DNA from: Herpetospermum pedunculosum
Lineage: Eukaryota > Streptophyta > Magnoliopsida > Cucurbitales > Cucurbitaceae
DNA length: 64,000 bases
Direction of reading: 5' to 3'
Assembly: GCA_028017165.1 (NCBI GenBank)
Contig: CM051528.1
Coordinates: forward strand, 21,890,302 to 21,954,301
A model generated the notes under the pieces. That model worked only from the letters and a program-made list of their open reading frames with translations, made no database searches and had not been told where the DNA came from. Shown one piece after another: positions 34,644 to 47,306 of the stretch. How positions within the stretch are numbered: position 1 is the first letter of the stretch; each line of letters opens with the position of its first letter. The position numbers and the translations under genes were made by a program.

Positions 34644-37600
34644 AAAAACCCTCAGATGGTCTTCTTCTTCGTGAAGAAGACCCGCAGCCCCCCCCCCCCC
34701 CTCTCTTTCTTTTTTTTTTTATTTTATTTTTCTCTCCCTCCGTCCAATCTCTCCTTAGATTCCGACCACTCACGCCATTTTTCCTCCGCCGTTTCTCCCA
34801 TCAGCGAGCTCTCCTCCACAACGTCGTCTCAGCGGCAAGCGGCGGCGAGCGACGGTTTGATTGGCGAAGCTTGAACAACCGTCGTCCAACTTCTTTTCTC
34901 GGCGACAACGTTCGATCTACGAACTTCCGACATCGTCAAGTAGCGGGTAAGTGATTCTTCCCTCTAACGACCTTATACCTTACTCTATTGAGTATCGATT
35001 TCGACCGCAACCATCATTTTTCAACTCTGACTTTTGTAGTTCACAAACATTCTGTCCAACCTCAATACCCACTTTATTTTGGCATTGGATTCGTGAAATT
35101 TCACATTAGCTCGAGGTCCAACACGACTTACAACATTTGTCGGTGAGTTTTCGTTAGGTAACAATGCGTCGATTCCTTCTAATTTCTTTGTAAATGTGGT
35201 GATGTTGAATTTAAGACTGGTGTGTAGGGTCGGACGATTCTTTGTTTTGGAGTAACAATTATTTTGGGTAATTGTTCTAAACACCACCTTTGATTTTATT
35301 AAGTTTCGACAATTTTTTTATAACACTCTAGTTAGCCTCAAAAGTAGTATTAAGTGCTGAAAATTGTTGTAGGTTGAGACCAAAAGCTTTCGTAGCAATT
35401 TTTGTAACTTCGTCGGACTTAGCTTAAAGGTAAGTGACCTTACTACTGGTCAGCCTTCGGGCTAGGTTGGGGAACTTTTCTGATTTCATGATAAAGTTTG
35501 AATGTATGATGAGATTCTGAGTAGTTGTCCATTGAAATGTTGAATATATGTGGTTGAAGTACTGATTCAGTTTTATGTAAATGTTGTGAATTTCTGCATG
35601 TAGCTCTTAAGGTACTCTGACGTAGTTGGATGAGAAACTTATGTATATGGTGATCTGAAGTGATGAGAATGTTAGTTTTATCACGTTGAGCATATGAAAA
35701 AAATATTTGATTGTTGTTATGGAATTTCGAGTTTTAACATGATGCATATATATGTCATGGGACCTCATTGTTGTATGCCACATGTTTAACTCAGTCAAGA
35801 TAATGTAGTGGCAATTATACCCATCCCCTAGTCATGTTGGTACCTAGTAGACTGAGGCTTTGCTCCACTGACTGGATGCCAACTAACCATCAGTAGGGGT
35901 GAGTTTCCAGAGGAGTCTACTATACCGAGAAGTTGTGAGAGTTATGGTGGGATTGGGTTAATTGTTCACTTAGATGGCCATAATGGTAAGTACAGAACAG
36001 TCAGGTTTAGGTCCCACTAGTTACTAGTCAAAGTCTCAGTCAGTTCATGTTGCATGTGTTTGCATAGCCTAACCCCGGTGGTGGGGTTACTTACTGAGTA
36101 TTTTATTTAAAATACTCATTCTTTCTTAAAACTATTTTTTTCAGGTAATTCTAGGAACGTATCAGGTGCTTGACGAGGTGATCGGTTGATGATGTCATGG
36201 GACACGTGGAGTCAGAGCTTCCGCATTCTTTTAAATTCTTTTTCTTTCAGTCGGTCCAACAGTTTTGCTAAGGATTAGAAAAGAATAAATTTTGGCGTTA
36301 AATTTTATCTTGTTGGAACTTGTTTAATCGTTTTATGTTTTCATTGGGATCCCAAAATTAAATGTATTTGACTATTTGTTGACCAGGGACTTTATATTTT
36401 AATTTCATTAATTCAAAAATAAAATTTTCAGCCTATTTAGTGAGTTTTATGACGTCATGTTCTTGGTAACGGCCCTAGAGTGATGTCATAGGAAGTCGGG
36501 TCGTTACAGTTGACAATGTTCGATCTACGAACTTCCGACATCGTCAAGTAGCGGGTAAGTGATTCTTCCCTCTAACGACCTTATACCTTACTCTATTGAG
36601 TATCGATTTCGACCGCAACCATCATTTTTCAACTCTGACTTTTGTAGTTCACAAACATTCTGTCCAACCTCAATACCCACTTTATTTTGGCATTGGATTC
36701 GTGAAATTTCACATTAGCTCGAGGTCCAACACGACTTACAACATTTGTCGGTGAGTTTTCGTTAGGTAACAATGCGTCGATTCCTTCTAATTTCTTTGTA
36801 AATGTGGTGATGTTGAATTTAAGACTGGTGTGTAGGGTCGGACGATTCTTTGTTTTGGAGTAACAATTATTTTGGGTAATTGTTCTAAACACCACCTTTG
36901 ATTTTATTAAGTTTCGACAATTTTTTTATAACACTCTAGTTAGCCTCAAAAGTAGTATTAAGTGCTGAAAATTGTTGTAGGTTGAGACCCAAAAGCTTTC
37001 GTAGCAATTTTTGTAACTACGTCGGACTTAGCTTAAAGGTAAGTGACCTTACTACTGGTCAGCCTTCGGGCTAGGTTGGGGAACTTTTCTGATTTCATGA
37101 TAAAGTTTGAATGTATGATGAGATTCTGAGTAGTTGTCCATTGAAATGTTGAATATATGTGGTTGAAGTACTGATTCAGTTTTATGTAAATGTTGTGAAT
37201 TTCTGCATGTAGCTCTTAAGGTACTCTGACGTAGTTGGATGAGAAACTTATGTATATGGTGATCTGAAGTGATGAGAATGTTAGTTTTATCACGTTGAGC
37301 ATATGAAAAAAATATTTGATTGTTGTTATGGAATTTCATGTTTTAACATGATGCATATATATGTCATGGGACCTCATTGTTGTATGCCACATGTTTAACT
37401 CAGTCAAGATAATGTAGTGGCAATTATACCCATCCCCTAGTCATGTTGGTACCTAGTAGACTGAGGCTTTGCTCCACTGACTGGATGCCAACTAACCATC
37501 AGTAGGGGTGAGTTTCCAGAGGAGTCTACTATACCGAGAAGTTGTGAGAGTTATGGTGGGATTGGGTTAATTGTTCACTTAGATGGCCATAATGGTAAGT

Positions 37601-39726
37601 ACAGAACAGTCAGGTTTAGGTCCCACTAGTTACTAGTCAAAGTCTCAGTCAGTTCATGTTGCATGTGTTTGCATAGCCTAACCCCGGTGGTGGGGTTACT
37701 TACTGAGTATTTTATTTAAAATACTCATTCTTTCTTAAAACTATTTTTTTCAGGTAATTCTAGGAACGTATCAGGTGCTTGACGAGGTGATCGGTTGATG
37801 ATGTCATGGGACACGTGGAGTCAGAGCTTCCGCATTCTTTTAAATTCTTTTTCTTTCAGTCGGTCCAACAGTTTTGCTAAGGATTAGAAAAGAATAAATT
37901 TTGGCGTTAAATTTTATCTTGTTGGAACTTGTTTAATCGTTTTATGTTTTCATTGGGATCCCAAAATTAAATGTATTTGACTATTTGTTGACCAGGGACT
38001 TTATATTTTAATTTCATTAATTCAAAAATAAAATTTTCAGCCTATTTAGTGAGTTTTATGACGTCATGTTCTTGGTAACGGCCCTAGAGTGATGTCATAG
38101 GAAGTCGGGTCGTTACAGTTGACAACGTTCGATCTACGAACTTCCGACATCGTCAAGTAGCGGGTAAGTGATTCTTCCCTCTAACGACCTTATACCTTAC
38201 TCTATTGAGTATCGATTTCGACCGCAACCATCATTTTTCAACTCTGACTTTTGTAGTTCACAAACATTCTGTCCAACCTCAATACCCACTTTATTTTGGC
38301 ATTGGATTCGTGAAATTTCACATTAGCTCGAGGTCCAACACGACTTACAACATTTGTCGGTGAGTTTTCGTTAGGTAACAATGCGTCGATTCCTTCTAAT
38401 TTCTTTGTAAATGTGGTGATGTTGAATTTAAGACTGGTGTGTAGGGTCGGACGATTCTTTGTTTTGGAGTAACAATTATTTTGGGTAATTGTTCTAAACA
38501 CCACCTTTGATTTTATTAAGTTTCGACAATTTTTTTATAACACTCTAGTTAGCCTCAAAAGTAGTATTAAGTGCTGAAAATTGTTGTAGGTTGAGACCCA
38601 AAAGCTTTCGTAGCAATTTTTGTAACTTCGTCGGACTTAGCTTAAAGGTAAGTGACCTTACTACTGGTCAGCCTTCGGGCTAGGTTGGGGAACTTTTCTG
38701 ATTTCATGATAAAGTTTGAATGTATGATGAGATTCTGAGTAGTTGTCCATTGAAATGTTGAATATATGTGGTTGAAGTACTGATTCAGTTTTATGTAAAT
38801 GTTGTGAATTTCTGCATGTAGCTCTTAAGGTACTCTGACGTAGTTGGATGAGAAACTTATGTATATGGTGATCTGAAGTGATGAGAATGTTAGTTTTATC
38901 ACGTTGAGCATATGAAAAAAATATTTGATTGTTGTTATGGAATTTCATGTTTTAACATGATGCATATATATGTCATGGGACCTCATTGTTGTATGCCACA
39001 TGTTTAACTCAGTCAAGATAATGTAGTGGCAATTATACCCATCCCCTAGTCATGTTGGTACCTAGTAGACTGAGGCTTTGCTCCACTGACTGGATGCCAA
39101 CTAACCATCAGTAGGGGTGAGTTTCCAGAGGAGTCTACTATACCGAGAAGTTGTGAGAGTTATGGTGGGATTGGGTTAATTGTTCACTTAGATGGCCATA
39201 ATGGTAAGTACAGAACAGTCAGGTTTAGGTCCCACTAGTTACTAGTCAAAGTCTCAGTCAGTTCATGTTGCATGTGTTTGCATAGCCTAACCCCGGTGGT
39301 GGGGTTACTTACTGAGTATTTTATTTAAAATACTCATTCTTTCTTAAAACTATTTTTTTCAGGTAATTCTAGGAACGTATCAGGTGCTTGACGAGGTGAT
39401 CGGTTGATGATGTCATGGGACACGTGGAGTCAGAGCTTCCGCATTCTTTTAAATTCTTTTTCTTTCAGTCGGTCCAACAGTTTTGCTAAGGATTAGAAAA
39501 GAATAAATTTTGGCGTTAAATTTTATCTTGTTGGAACTTGTTTAATCGTTTTATGTTTTCATTGGGATCCCAAAATTAAATGTATTTGACTATTTGTTGA
39601 CCAGGGACTTTATATTTTAATTTCATTAATTCAAAAATAAAATTTTCAGCCTATTTAGTGAGTTTTATGACGTCATGTTCTTGGTAACGGCCCTAGAGTG
39701 ATGTCATAGGAAGTCGGGTCGTTACA
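34333..39726 (+). mobile_element. 5' LTR of element E with a triplicated 1.6-kb segment
   Basis: A unique left part (34333-34904) is followed by three nearly identical units: 34905-36512 (1,608 bases), 36513-38121 and 38122-39730 (1,609 each). Each unit ends with the LTR end TTACA plus GTTG. In the third copy, GTTG runs on into the primer-binding site. Units 2 and 3 share an extra C (GACCCAAAAG) that unit 1 and the 3' LTR lack. A splice-donor-like GCGGGTAAGTG occurs near the start of each unit. Two inverted repeats recur in each: AACCCC/GGGGTT (36071-36088) and TGAGTATTTTA/TAAAATACTCA (36095-36118). A short minus-strand open frame repeated in every copy is not a gene. Confidence 0.93.
34486..34640. 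repeat. ATT/AAT-rich microsatellite and poly-A in LTR E
   Basis: Irregular (ATT)n, (AAT)n and (ATATA)n runs end in about 30 A. The counterpart is at 44818-44970 in the 3' LTR, with a shorter poly-A. Confidence 0.85.
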
Positions 39727-39728
39727 GT

Positions 39729-39740
39729 TGGTATCAGAGC
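39729..39740 (+). other. Primer-binding site of element E (tRNA-Met type)
   Basis: TGGTATCAGAGC lies two bases after the LTR end. Bases 39741-39957 are the short leader before gag. Confidence 0.9.
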
Positions 39741-39957
39741 CTAAGTTTTAGGTTCTGTAGACTGGCTTACATCGTAAGCCCTAAATGTTCCCATGGCTCA
39801 TCAATAGGTCCGTCGTCATCGCCAGGTATGTTCATTTTTTTTTTACAAGTGTTATGGAAGATGGTATTTGAATGAATTTGAATAAATTAATGCGTGAGCA
39901 GTGATTTTTGTCTTGATTGATGATTTGATAAAGTAGTTGGGTTATATTTGGTAGGTT

Positions 39958-42900
39958 ATGGCACGTAACAGAAGCTTAGTCAGGCGAGGTTGGTCTAGTA
40001 GAGGTCAGTCAAGTAATTCCCGTAAGAAAAGCTCCAGTAAGCGGGGTAAGTCTGATCAGGGCCTGTCAAGTAACCAGGTAGAAAATACATCAGTGGGACA
40101 AATGCCCCCTTCTCAAGCAGTCGGCCAGATTGAGAGGTCACCAGTGGGATTGACGCCCACAACTCAGCCTGGTTTTCAGAATGAGAATACACATGCGGCT
40201 CAGCATGCAGGAACTTTACTAACGGCGACTATGATGGAGGCTATGCAGACGTTGATTCAGACGGCAGTCGCTAACCAGGTGGCTCAAGTGAACAGGGACC
40301 AGAGGGGTTTGTCAGAAGAGGCGAGACATCTGCGAGACTTCAGAAAATACGACCCACGTTCCTTCAATGGGTCGTTAGCAGATCCGACGAAAGCCGAGAT
40401 ATGGTTGTCGTCCATTGAGACCATTTTTCGTTATATGAGATGCCCAGAGGAGCAGAAAGTGCAGTGTGCAGCCTTCGTGCTGATAGACGATGCTCAGTTA
40501 TGGTGGGAGTCGGCCGAGAGGTCGATTGATACTAGCGGAGGACCGGTGACCTGGTCACAATTCAAGGAAGCCTTTTACCAACAGTATTTCCCAGCTGTAA
40601 CTCGATATAGAAAGCAAGCAGAGTTCTTGCATCTCAAGCAAGGAAGTCGGTCTGTGGCTGAATATGAAATAGAGTTCAGCAGGTTGTCTCGTTTCGCCCC
40701 TGAGTTAGTGGCAACAGAAGCCACGAAAGCAGAACGATTCATTATGGGTCTGAGGAGCGAGGTCCAAGGCATAGTGGCAGCTCTTGCTCCACCAGATTAC
40801 GCCGCGGCCCTCCGCGCGGCAACTCTGATTGATAATCGTGCACCTGGAGAGCCTCAGATACCTACGGGTACGAGTTCATTTTCAGGTCAGAAGAGAAGGT
40901 CAGATCAGATGTCCTTGGGTTCCCAACGTGTTCAGCGTAACTCCGGGGGCTCACATCAGAACCAGAGACAACAGTTCACCAGACAAGAGAGCTCTGGTAG
41001 AGACAAACCGATATGCAACTCTTGTGGGAGGCGTCATTGGGGCCGCTGCTTAGCACGAACAGGAGTATGTTTCAGGTGTGGACAAGAGGGGCATATGTCA
41101 GATCGTTGTCCTAGGAGGAATGCCCCAGGCAGTAGGGATCAACCCTCAAGCTCGAACCAGGCTAGTGCAGGCAGACAAGCTCAACAACAGGGTAAAGTTT
41201 ATGCTACCACCCGTCAAGAAGCCGAGAACTCGAATGCAGTTGTGACAGGTACGCTCCCTATTTTGGGTCACTATGCTCTAGTATTGTTTGATTCGGGTTC
41301 CACCCATTCATTTGTTTCTACTGCATTCGTAAGTCAAGCTAAGTTAGAATTGGAACCACTGGACTGTGTCTTGTCTGTTTCCACCCCATCCGGGGTGATT
41401 GCGCTAGTACATGATAAAGTGAAAGCGTGTAAGGTGTTAGTGTCAGAGCGACTGTTGGATGTAATACTAGTGGTCCTAGACATGACAGACTTTGATGTAA
41501 TTCTCGGGATGGATTGGTTGGCGGAGAACCACGCCAACATCGACTGCTTTCGTAAAGAAGTGGTGTTTAACCCACCAGCAGGGGTAAACTTCAAGTTTAA
41601 GGGGACTAGAATCGAGGTTTTGCCCAAGGTAGTCTCTGCTGTAAAGGCAAGGAAGTTGATCTGTCAAGGCGCTTGGGGTCTATTAGCCAGCGTGGTTGAC
41701 ACCAGGTGCGTTGAGGTTTCAATAGCATCAGTGCCCGTGGTCAGTGAGTTTGCAGATGTGTTTCCCGATGACCTCCTAGGGTTGCCACCCATTCGGGAGG
41801 TAGAGTTCAACATCGAGCTAGAACCAGGGACGAGTCCTATTTCTAAAGCTCCGTATAGAATGGCCCCAGCAGAGTTGAAAGAGCTCAAATCCCAGGTTCA
41901 GGAGTTATTAGACAAGGGTTTCATACGCCCTAGCGTATCACCTTGGGGTGCACCAGTTTTGTTTGTGAAAAAGAAAGATGGTTCCATGCGGCTGTGCATC
42001 GACTACCGAGAGTTGAATAAAGTAACTATTAAAAACAGGTATCCCCTCCCGCGTATAGATGACTTGTTCGATCAGTTACATGGAGCCACTGTGTTTTCAA
42101 AGATTGATCTACGTTCAGGGTACCACCAGTTGAGAATAAAGAGTGATGATATTCCTAAGACGGCGTTCAGGTCTAGATATGGACACTACGAGTTCACTGT
42201 GATGTCCTTTGGGCTGACTAACGCACCAGCTGTCTTTATGGGTTTGATGAACAAGGTGTTCAAGGAGTTTCTTGACACGTTCGTGATAGTATTTATCGAC
42301 GATATTTTGGTCTATTCCAAAACGAAGGCAGAGCATGAGGAACACCTTAGGAGAGTTCTGACAATCCTAAGGTTGAACAAGTTGTATGCCAAATTTTCTA
42401 AGTGCGAGTTTTGGCTACATCAGGTGGCGTTCCTAGGACACGTGGTGTCTAAAGATGGGATCTTAGTTGACCCTGCAAAGGTAGAGGCAGTGACCGATTG
42501 GCCTCGCCCAACTACAGTCAGAGAGGTGCGTAGCTTCCTAGGACTGGCAGGGTACTATCGGCGATTCGTGCAGGATTTCTCCCGCATAGCCACACCCCTG
42601 ACTCAGTTAACTAGGAAAGGGAATTCTTTTGTCTGGAGCGGAGCTTGTGAAGAAAGTTTTCAAGAACTCAAGCGGAGGTTAGTTTCGGCACCAGTACTCA
42701 CGGTACCCGAGGGAGTTGGGAATTTCGTTATTTACAGTGACGCCTCTAAAAAAGGGTTAGGATGTGTGTTGATGCAGCAGGGTAAGGTCATTGCTTACGC
42801 CTCTCGCCAGCTAAAGGGGTACGAACAGAATTACCCAACTCATGATCTGGAGTTGGCAGCGGTGGTTTTTGCTTTGAAGATTTGGAGGCACTACTTGTAT

Positions 42901-44670
42901 GGTGAGAAGATTCAAATCTTCACAGACCATAAGAGCTTGAAGTATTTCTTCACTCAGAAAGAGTTGAACATGAGACAGAGAAGGTGGCTAGAGTTAGTAA
43001 AGGATTACGACTGCGAGATCCTGTACCACCCAGGTAAGGCTAACGTAGTGGCAGATGCTCTCAGTAGGAAGACAGTCCATTCGTCAGGCTTAATCACTAC
43101 TCAAGCCCACTTATGTAATGATTTGGAGCGAGCTGGGATAGCAGCTTCCGTGAGGGAAATTACTGCGCAGATAGCACAAATGTCAGTACGACCGACCTTA
43201 AGGCAAAAGATTATTAATGCACAACGAGGAGATCCTAGTCTCGCCGAGTACTTCTGTCAAGTGGAGTCAGGACAAGCCAGTGAGTTTACGGTTTCTTCAG
43301 AGAGTGGCCTCTTTTATCAGGGACGTTTGTGCGTACCGAAAAATGTCGATCTTAAGAACGAGTTGTTAGCTGAGGCCCACTGCTCTCCATTCTCGATACA
43401 TCCGGGTAACACTAAGATGTATAAGGATTTAAAACGTTACTATTGGTGGCGAAACATGAAGCGAGAGGTGGCCGACTTCGTTAGTAAGTGCTTGGTTTGT
43501 CAGCAGGTGAAGGCGCCGAGGCAAAGACCGGCAGGTTTGTTGCAGTCTTTGAGTGTGCCAGAGTGGAAGTGGGAGAACATAGCTATGGATTTCATAGTAG
43601 GGCTGCCTAGAACAGTTAAAGGTTACACACTGGTTTGGGTTATCATTGACAGACTCACGAAGTCAGCACATTTCCTTCCGGGGAAATCTACATATTCTGT
43701 CGAAAAATGGGCACAATTGTATCTGAAAGAGATTGTCAGACTTCATGGGGTGCCAGTGTCTATTATATCCGATAGAGACCCTCGTTTCACTTCCAATTTC
43801 TGGCAGAGTCTTCAGAAGGCGTTAGGCACGTAGTTGGAGCTTAGTACAGCTTTTCACCCACAGACAGATGGTCAGACCGAACGTCTTAATCAGACTCTAG
43901 AGGACATGTTACGTGCATGTGCGTTGGATTTTGTAGGGAGTTGGGATTCTCACCTGCATTTGATGGAATTTGCTTATAACAACAGTTTTCAGGCAACTAT
44001 TGGCATGTCACCATTCGAAGCTCTTTATGGAAGGAGTTGTAGATCCCCTGTGTACTGGGATGAAGTAGGTGAACGCAAGTTGTTAGGACCCGAGTTGGTC
44101 CAACTAACAAATGATGCCATCCAAAAAATAAGAGCGAGGATGCATACAGCGCAAAGTAGACAGAAGAGTTACGCTGACACTAGGCGAAGAGACTTGGAGT
44201 TCACAACAGGCGATAAAGTGTTCCTAAAAGTAGCACCCATGAAGGGAGTTCTGAGGTTCGGTAAGAAAGGGAAGCTTAGTCCACGTTTCATTGGGCCGTT
44301 TGAGATTTTGGAACGTATTGGCCCTGTGGCATATCGTTTAGCTTTGCCACCAGCTCTCTCTGCGGTTCACAACGTTTTTCATGTGTCTATGTTGCGGAAG
44401 TATATGGCAGACCCTTCTCATGTGATTGACTTTGAGTCTTTGTGCCTAGACGAGAATATGAGTTATGAGGAAAAGCCCAAGCAAATCTTGGCAAGGGAGT
44501 CGAAGACCCTGCGGAATCGAGAAATACCCCTTGTCAAAGTTCTTTGGCAGAACCATCAGTTTGGGGAAGCAACGTGGGAACGAGAGGGTGATATGAGGTC
44601 TAAATACCCGGAGCTCTTTCAAGATGAGGAACTTTCGGGGACAAAAGTTCTTAAGGAGGGAAGATTGTAA
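39958..44670 (+). pseudogene. Gag-Pol-chromodomain polyprotein of element E, one premature stop
   Basis: A single frame of about 1,570 codons is broken only by a TAG at 43831-43833. Gag core covers residues about 120-300, with a CCHC knuckle CFRCGQEGHMSDRC from residue 371. Aspartic protease is near residue 445 (LFDSGSTHSFVS). Reverse transcriptase has catalytic FIDDIL near residue 780 and RNase H has YSDASKKGLG near 925. Integrase shows an HHCC finger at residues about 1140-1180 and catalytic Asp codons at 43588 and 43771. The Glu codon is at 43879, after the stop, with D-X35-E spacing. A chromodomain follows at about 44530-44620 (KVLWQNHQFGEATWE), which in chromoviruses directs integration to marked chromatin. 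The stop removes the last catalytic residue and the chromodomain. The final stop at 44668-44670 overlaps the first bases of the 3' LTR. Confidence 0.95.
44629..44665 (+). promoter_or_regulatory. Hairpin plus polypurine tract of element E
   Basis: The stem arms GAACTTTCG (44629-44637) and CAAAAGTTC (44642-44650) enclose the loop GGGA. Eight of nine positions pair; the one C-A mismatch looks like a CpG decay. The PPT, TTAAGGAGGGAAGAT, fills the 15 bases to the LTR. The hairpin here lies within the last codons of Gag-Pol. Confidence 0.8.
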
Positions 44671-46831
44671 CAACCCGAATTCCAGGTAAGAGAAATTTAT
44701 TTATTTTTATTATTGTCGGTTCAATAAGGGGTTTAAAAAGAAGATGCTGGTCAAATTTGGGCTTAAAAGATGTCAGGGCGAGTCATTTGACTAGGTCAAA
44801 CATCGGGTTGAGTAGTATTAATACTAATACTAATAATATTATTATTATTAAATATAAAATAATAATAATATTATTATTATTTAATATAATATAATATAAT
44901 ATTATTATTATTAATAATATATTATTATTATTATTATTAATAATAAATAAAAAAAAAAAAAAAAAAAAATTAAAAACCCTCAGATGGTCTTCTTCTTCGT
45001 GAAGAAGACCCGCAGCCCCCCCCTCTCTTTCTTTTTTTTTTTTATTTTATTTTTCTCTCCCTCCGTCCAATCTCTCCTTAGATTCCGACCACTCACGCCA
45101 TTTTTCCTCCGCCGTTTCTCCCATCAGCGAGCTCTCCTCCACAACGTCGTCTCAGCGGCAAGCGGCGGCGAGCGACGGTTTGATTGGCGAAGCTTGAACA
45201 ACCGTCGTCCAACTTCTTTTCTCGGCGACAACGTTCGATCTACGAACTTCCGACATCGTCAAGTAGCGGGTAAGTGATTCTTCCCTCTAACGACCTTATA
45301 CCTTACTCTATTGAGTATCGATTTCGACCGCAACCATCATTTTTCAACTCTGACTTTTGTAGTTCACAAACATTCTGTCCAACCTCAATACCCACTTTAT
45401 TTTGGCATTGGATTCGTGAAATTTCACATTAGCTCGAGGTCCAACACGACTTACAACATTTGTCGGTGAGTTTTCGTTAGGTAACAATGCGTCGATTCCT
45501 TCTAATTTCTTTGTAAATGTGGTGATGTTGAATTTAAGACTGGTGTGTAGGGTCGGACGATTCTTTGTTTTGGAGTAACAATTATTTTGGGTAATTGTTC
45601 TAAACACCACCTTTGATTTTATTAAGTTTCGACAATTTTTTTATAACACTCTAGTTAGCCTCAAAAGTAGTATTAAGTGCTGAAAATTGTTGTAGGTTGA
45701 GACCAAAAGCTTTCGTAGCAATTTTTGTAACTTCGTCGGACTTAGCTTAAAGGTAAGTGACCTTACTACTGGTCAGCCTTCGGGCTAGGTTGGGGAACTT
45801 TTCTGATTTCATGATAAAGTTTGAATGTATGATGAGATTCTGAGTAGTTGTCCATTGAAATGTTGAATATATGTGGTTGAAGTACTGATTCAGTTTTATG
45901 TAAATGTTGTGAATTTCTGCATGTAGCTCTTAAGGTACTCTGACGTAGTTGGATGAGAAACTTATGTATATGGTGATCTGAAGTGATGAGAATGTTAGTT
46001 TTATCACGTTGAGCATATGAAAAAAATATTTGATTGTTGTTATGGAATTTCATGTTTTAACATGATGCATATATATGTCATGGGACCTCATTGTTGTATG
46101 CCACATGTTTAACTCAGTCAAGATAATGTAGTGGCAATTATACCCATCCCCTAGTCATGTTGGTACCTAGTAGACTGAGGCTTTGCTCCACTGACTGGAT
46201 GCCAACTAACCATCAGTAGGGGTGAGTTTCCAGAGGAGTCTACTATACCGAGAAGTTGTGAGAGTTATGGTGGGATTGGGTTAATTGTTCACTTAGATGG
46301 CCATAATGGTAAGTACAGAATAGTCAGGTTTAGGTCCCACTAGTTACTAGTCAAAGTCTCAGTCAGTTCATGTTGCATGTGTTTGCATAGCCTAACCCCG
46401 GTGGTGGGGTTACTTACTGAGTATTTTATTTAAAATACTCATTCTTTCTTAAAACTATTTTTTTCAGGTAATTCTAGGAACGTATCAGGTGCTTGACGAG
46501 GTGATCGGTTGATGATGTCATGGGACACGTGGAGTCAGAGCTTCCGCATTCTTTTAAATTCTTTTTCTTTCAGTCGGTCCAACAGTTTTGCTAAGGATTA
46601 GAAAAGAATAAATTTTGGCGTTAAATTTTATCTTGTTGGAACTTGTTTAATCGTTTTATGTTTTCATTGGGATCCCAAAATTAAATGTATTTGACTATTT
46701 GTTGACCAGGGACTTTATATTTTAATTTCATTAATTCAAAAATAAAATTTTCAGCCTATTTAGTGAGTTTTATGACGTCATGTTCTTGGTAACGGCCCTA
46801 GAGTGATGTCATAGGAAGTCGGGTCGTTACA
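44666..46831 (+). mobile_element. 3' LTR of element E
   Basis: 2,166 bases, TGTAACAACCCG...GGGTCGTTACA, with a single copy of the 1.6-kb unit that is tripled in the 5' LTR. Inverted repeats at 46394-46411 and 46418-46441 match those of the 5' LTR. An AATAAA lies near 46607. Confidence 0.95.
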
Positions 46832-46836
46832 GTGAT

Positions 46837-47306
46837 AGTTTGATGCATAGTGAGTTGATCCAGTGCTTGAGAATCGTATGAAAAAGCCTATAGGATAGTC
46901 GTTAGTAGCCCTTAATTCATCATTTTACACACTTTCGTTGTTAATTAAATTGCGGTAGAATTGCTGTTTCCGCAATTCTGCTAAAGTTACAATTCTGTCT
47001 AGCCATTTTTGTCTTCATTTATTAGTCTCGTCTCTTTTCGTTTGAGTTTAGCTTTAACTTGCACTTGTTTATGTTGCTGCCCTCTACGTATTCAGTAGGA
47101 AATAGACAATTTAAAACCAATTCTACACCATCAAATCCACCCTTTCTTTCTTAACTTTACACTTCACGAGTAGCTTAAAATAAATCTCTGTGGGAAAACG
47201 AATGAAAAAATACTTACTACTTGCTATAAGATCATGTATGCTTGCATGTTCTGAGTGCTCTTTCTATCTTATTGCTTAATTATTTCAACACATTGAGCAC
47301 GCAACA
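46837..47306 (+). mobile_element. 3' LTR of element D, right part
   Basis: It equals 22882-23351 at a constant offset of 23,955 and ends TTGAGCACGCAACA. It is followed by ATTGT (47307-47311), the second half of D's target-site duplication, and then directly by gag of element C. Confidence 0.95.

Larger units (their letters stand above)
34333..46831 (+). mobile_element. Element E: Tekay/Del-type chromovirus, youngest insertion
   Basis: LTRs begin TGTAACAACCCGAATTCC and end GGGTCGTTACA. Flanks are GAGAT (34328-34332) and GTGAT (46832-46836), a 5-bp duplication with one change. The 5' LTR is expanded to 5.4 kb by a triplicated unit, while the 3' LTR (2,166 bases) has one unit. Gag-Pol lies between. 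Apart from the triplication and a poly-A/poly-C length difference, the LTRs show only a few substitutions, so the insertion is very recent. Confidence 0.95.
21634..47306 (+). mobile_element. Element D: second Athila-type element, rearranged, within gag of C
   Basis: It starts TGTTACGTCTCC and ends GCACGCAACA, flanked by ATTGT at 21629-21633 and 47307-47311. Order: 5' LTR (21634-23351), PBS, gag-pol, ORF2, 3' untranslated region, then a junction at about 32402 to a 682-bp copy of element C sequence. After that comes the 3' LTR (33085-34332 plus 46837-47306), which is split by element E. D's own 3' end with hairpin and PPT is missing, lost at the junction. Its proteins are related to those of C but clearly different. 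Confidence 0.9.

Noticed and set aside
34333..46831. Minus-strand frames of 88 and 95 codons, identical in each LTR unit of element E (for example 35021-35287 and 45344-45610)
   Set aside because: They are non-coding LTR sequence; repetition follows the LTR copies. Orientation is opposite to the element and no domain is seen.
20975..47306. Two independent full Athila elements side by side between 20975 and 47306
   Set aside because: The 32403-33084 segment equals the start of element C base for base, and the outer flanks of D match (ATTGT). A duplication within one nest explains it better than separate insertions.
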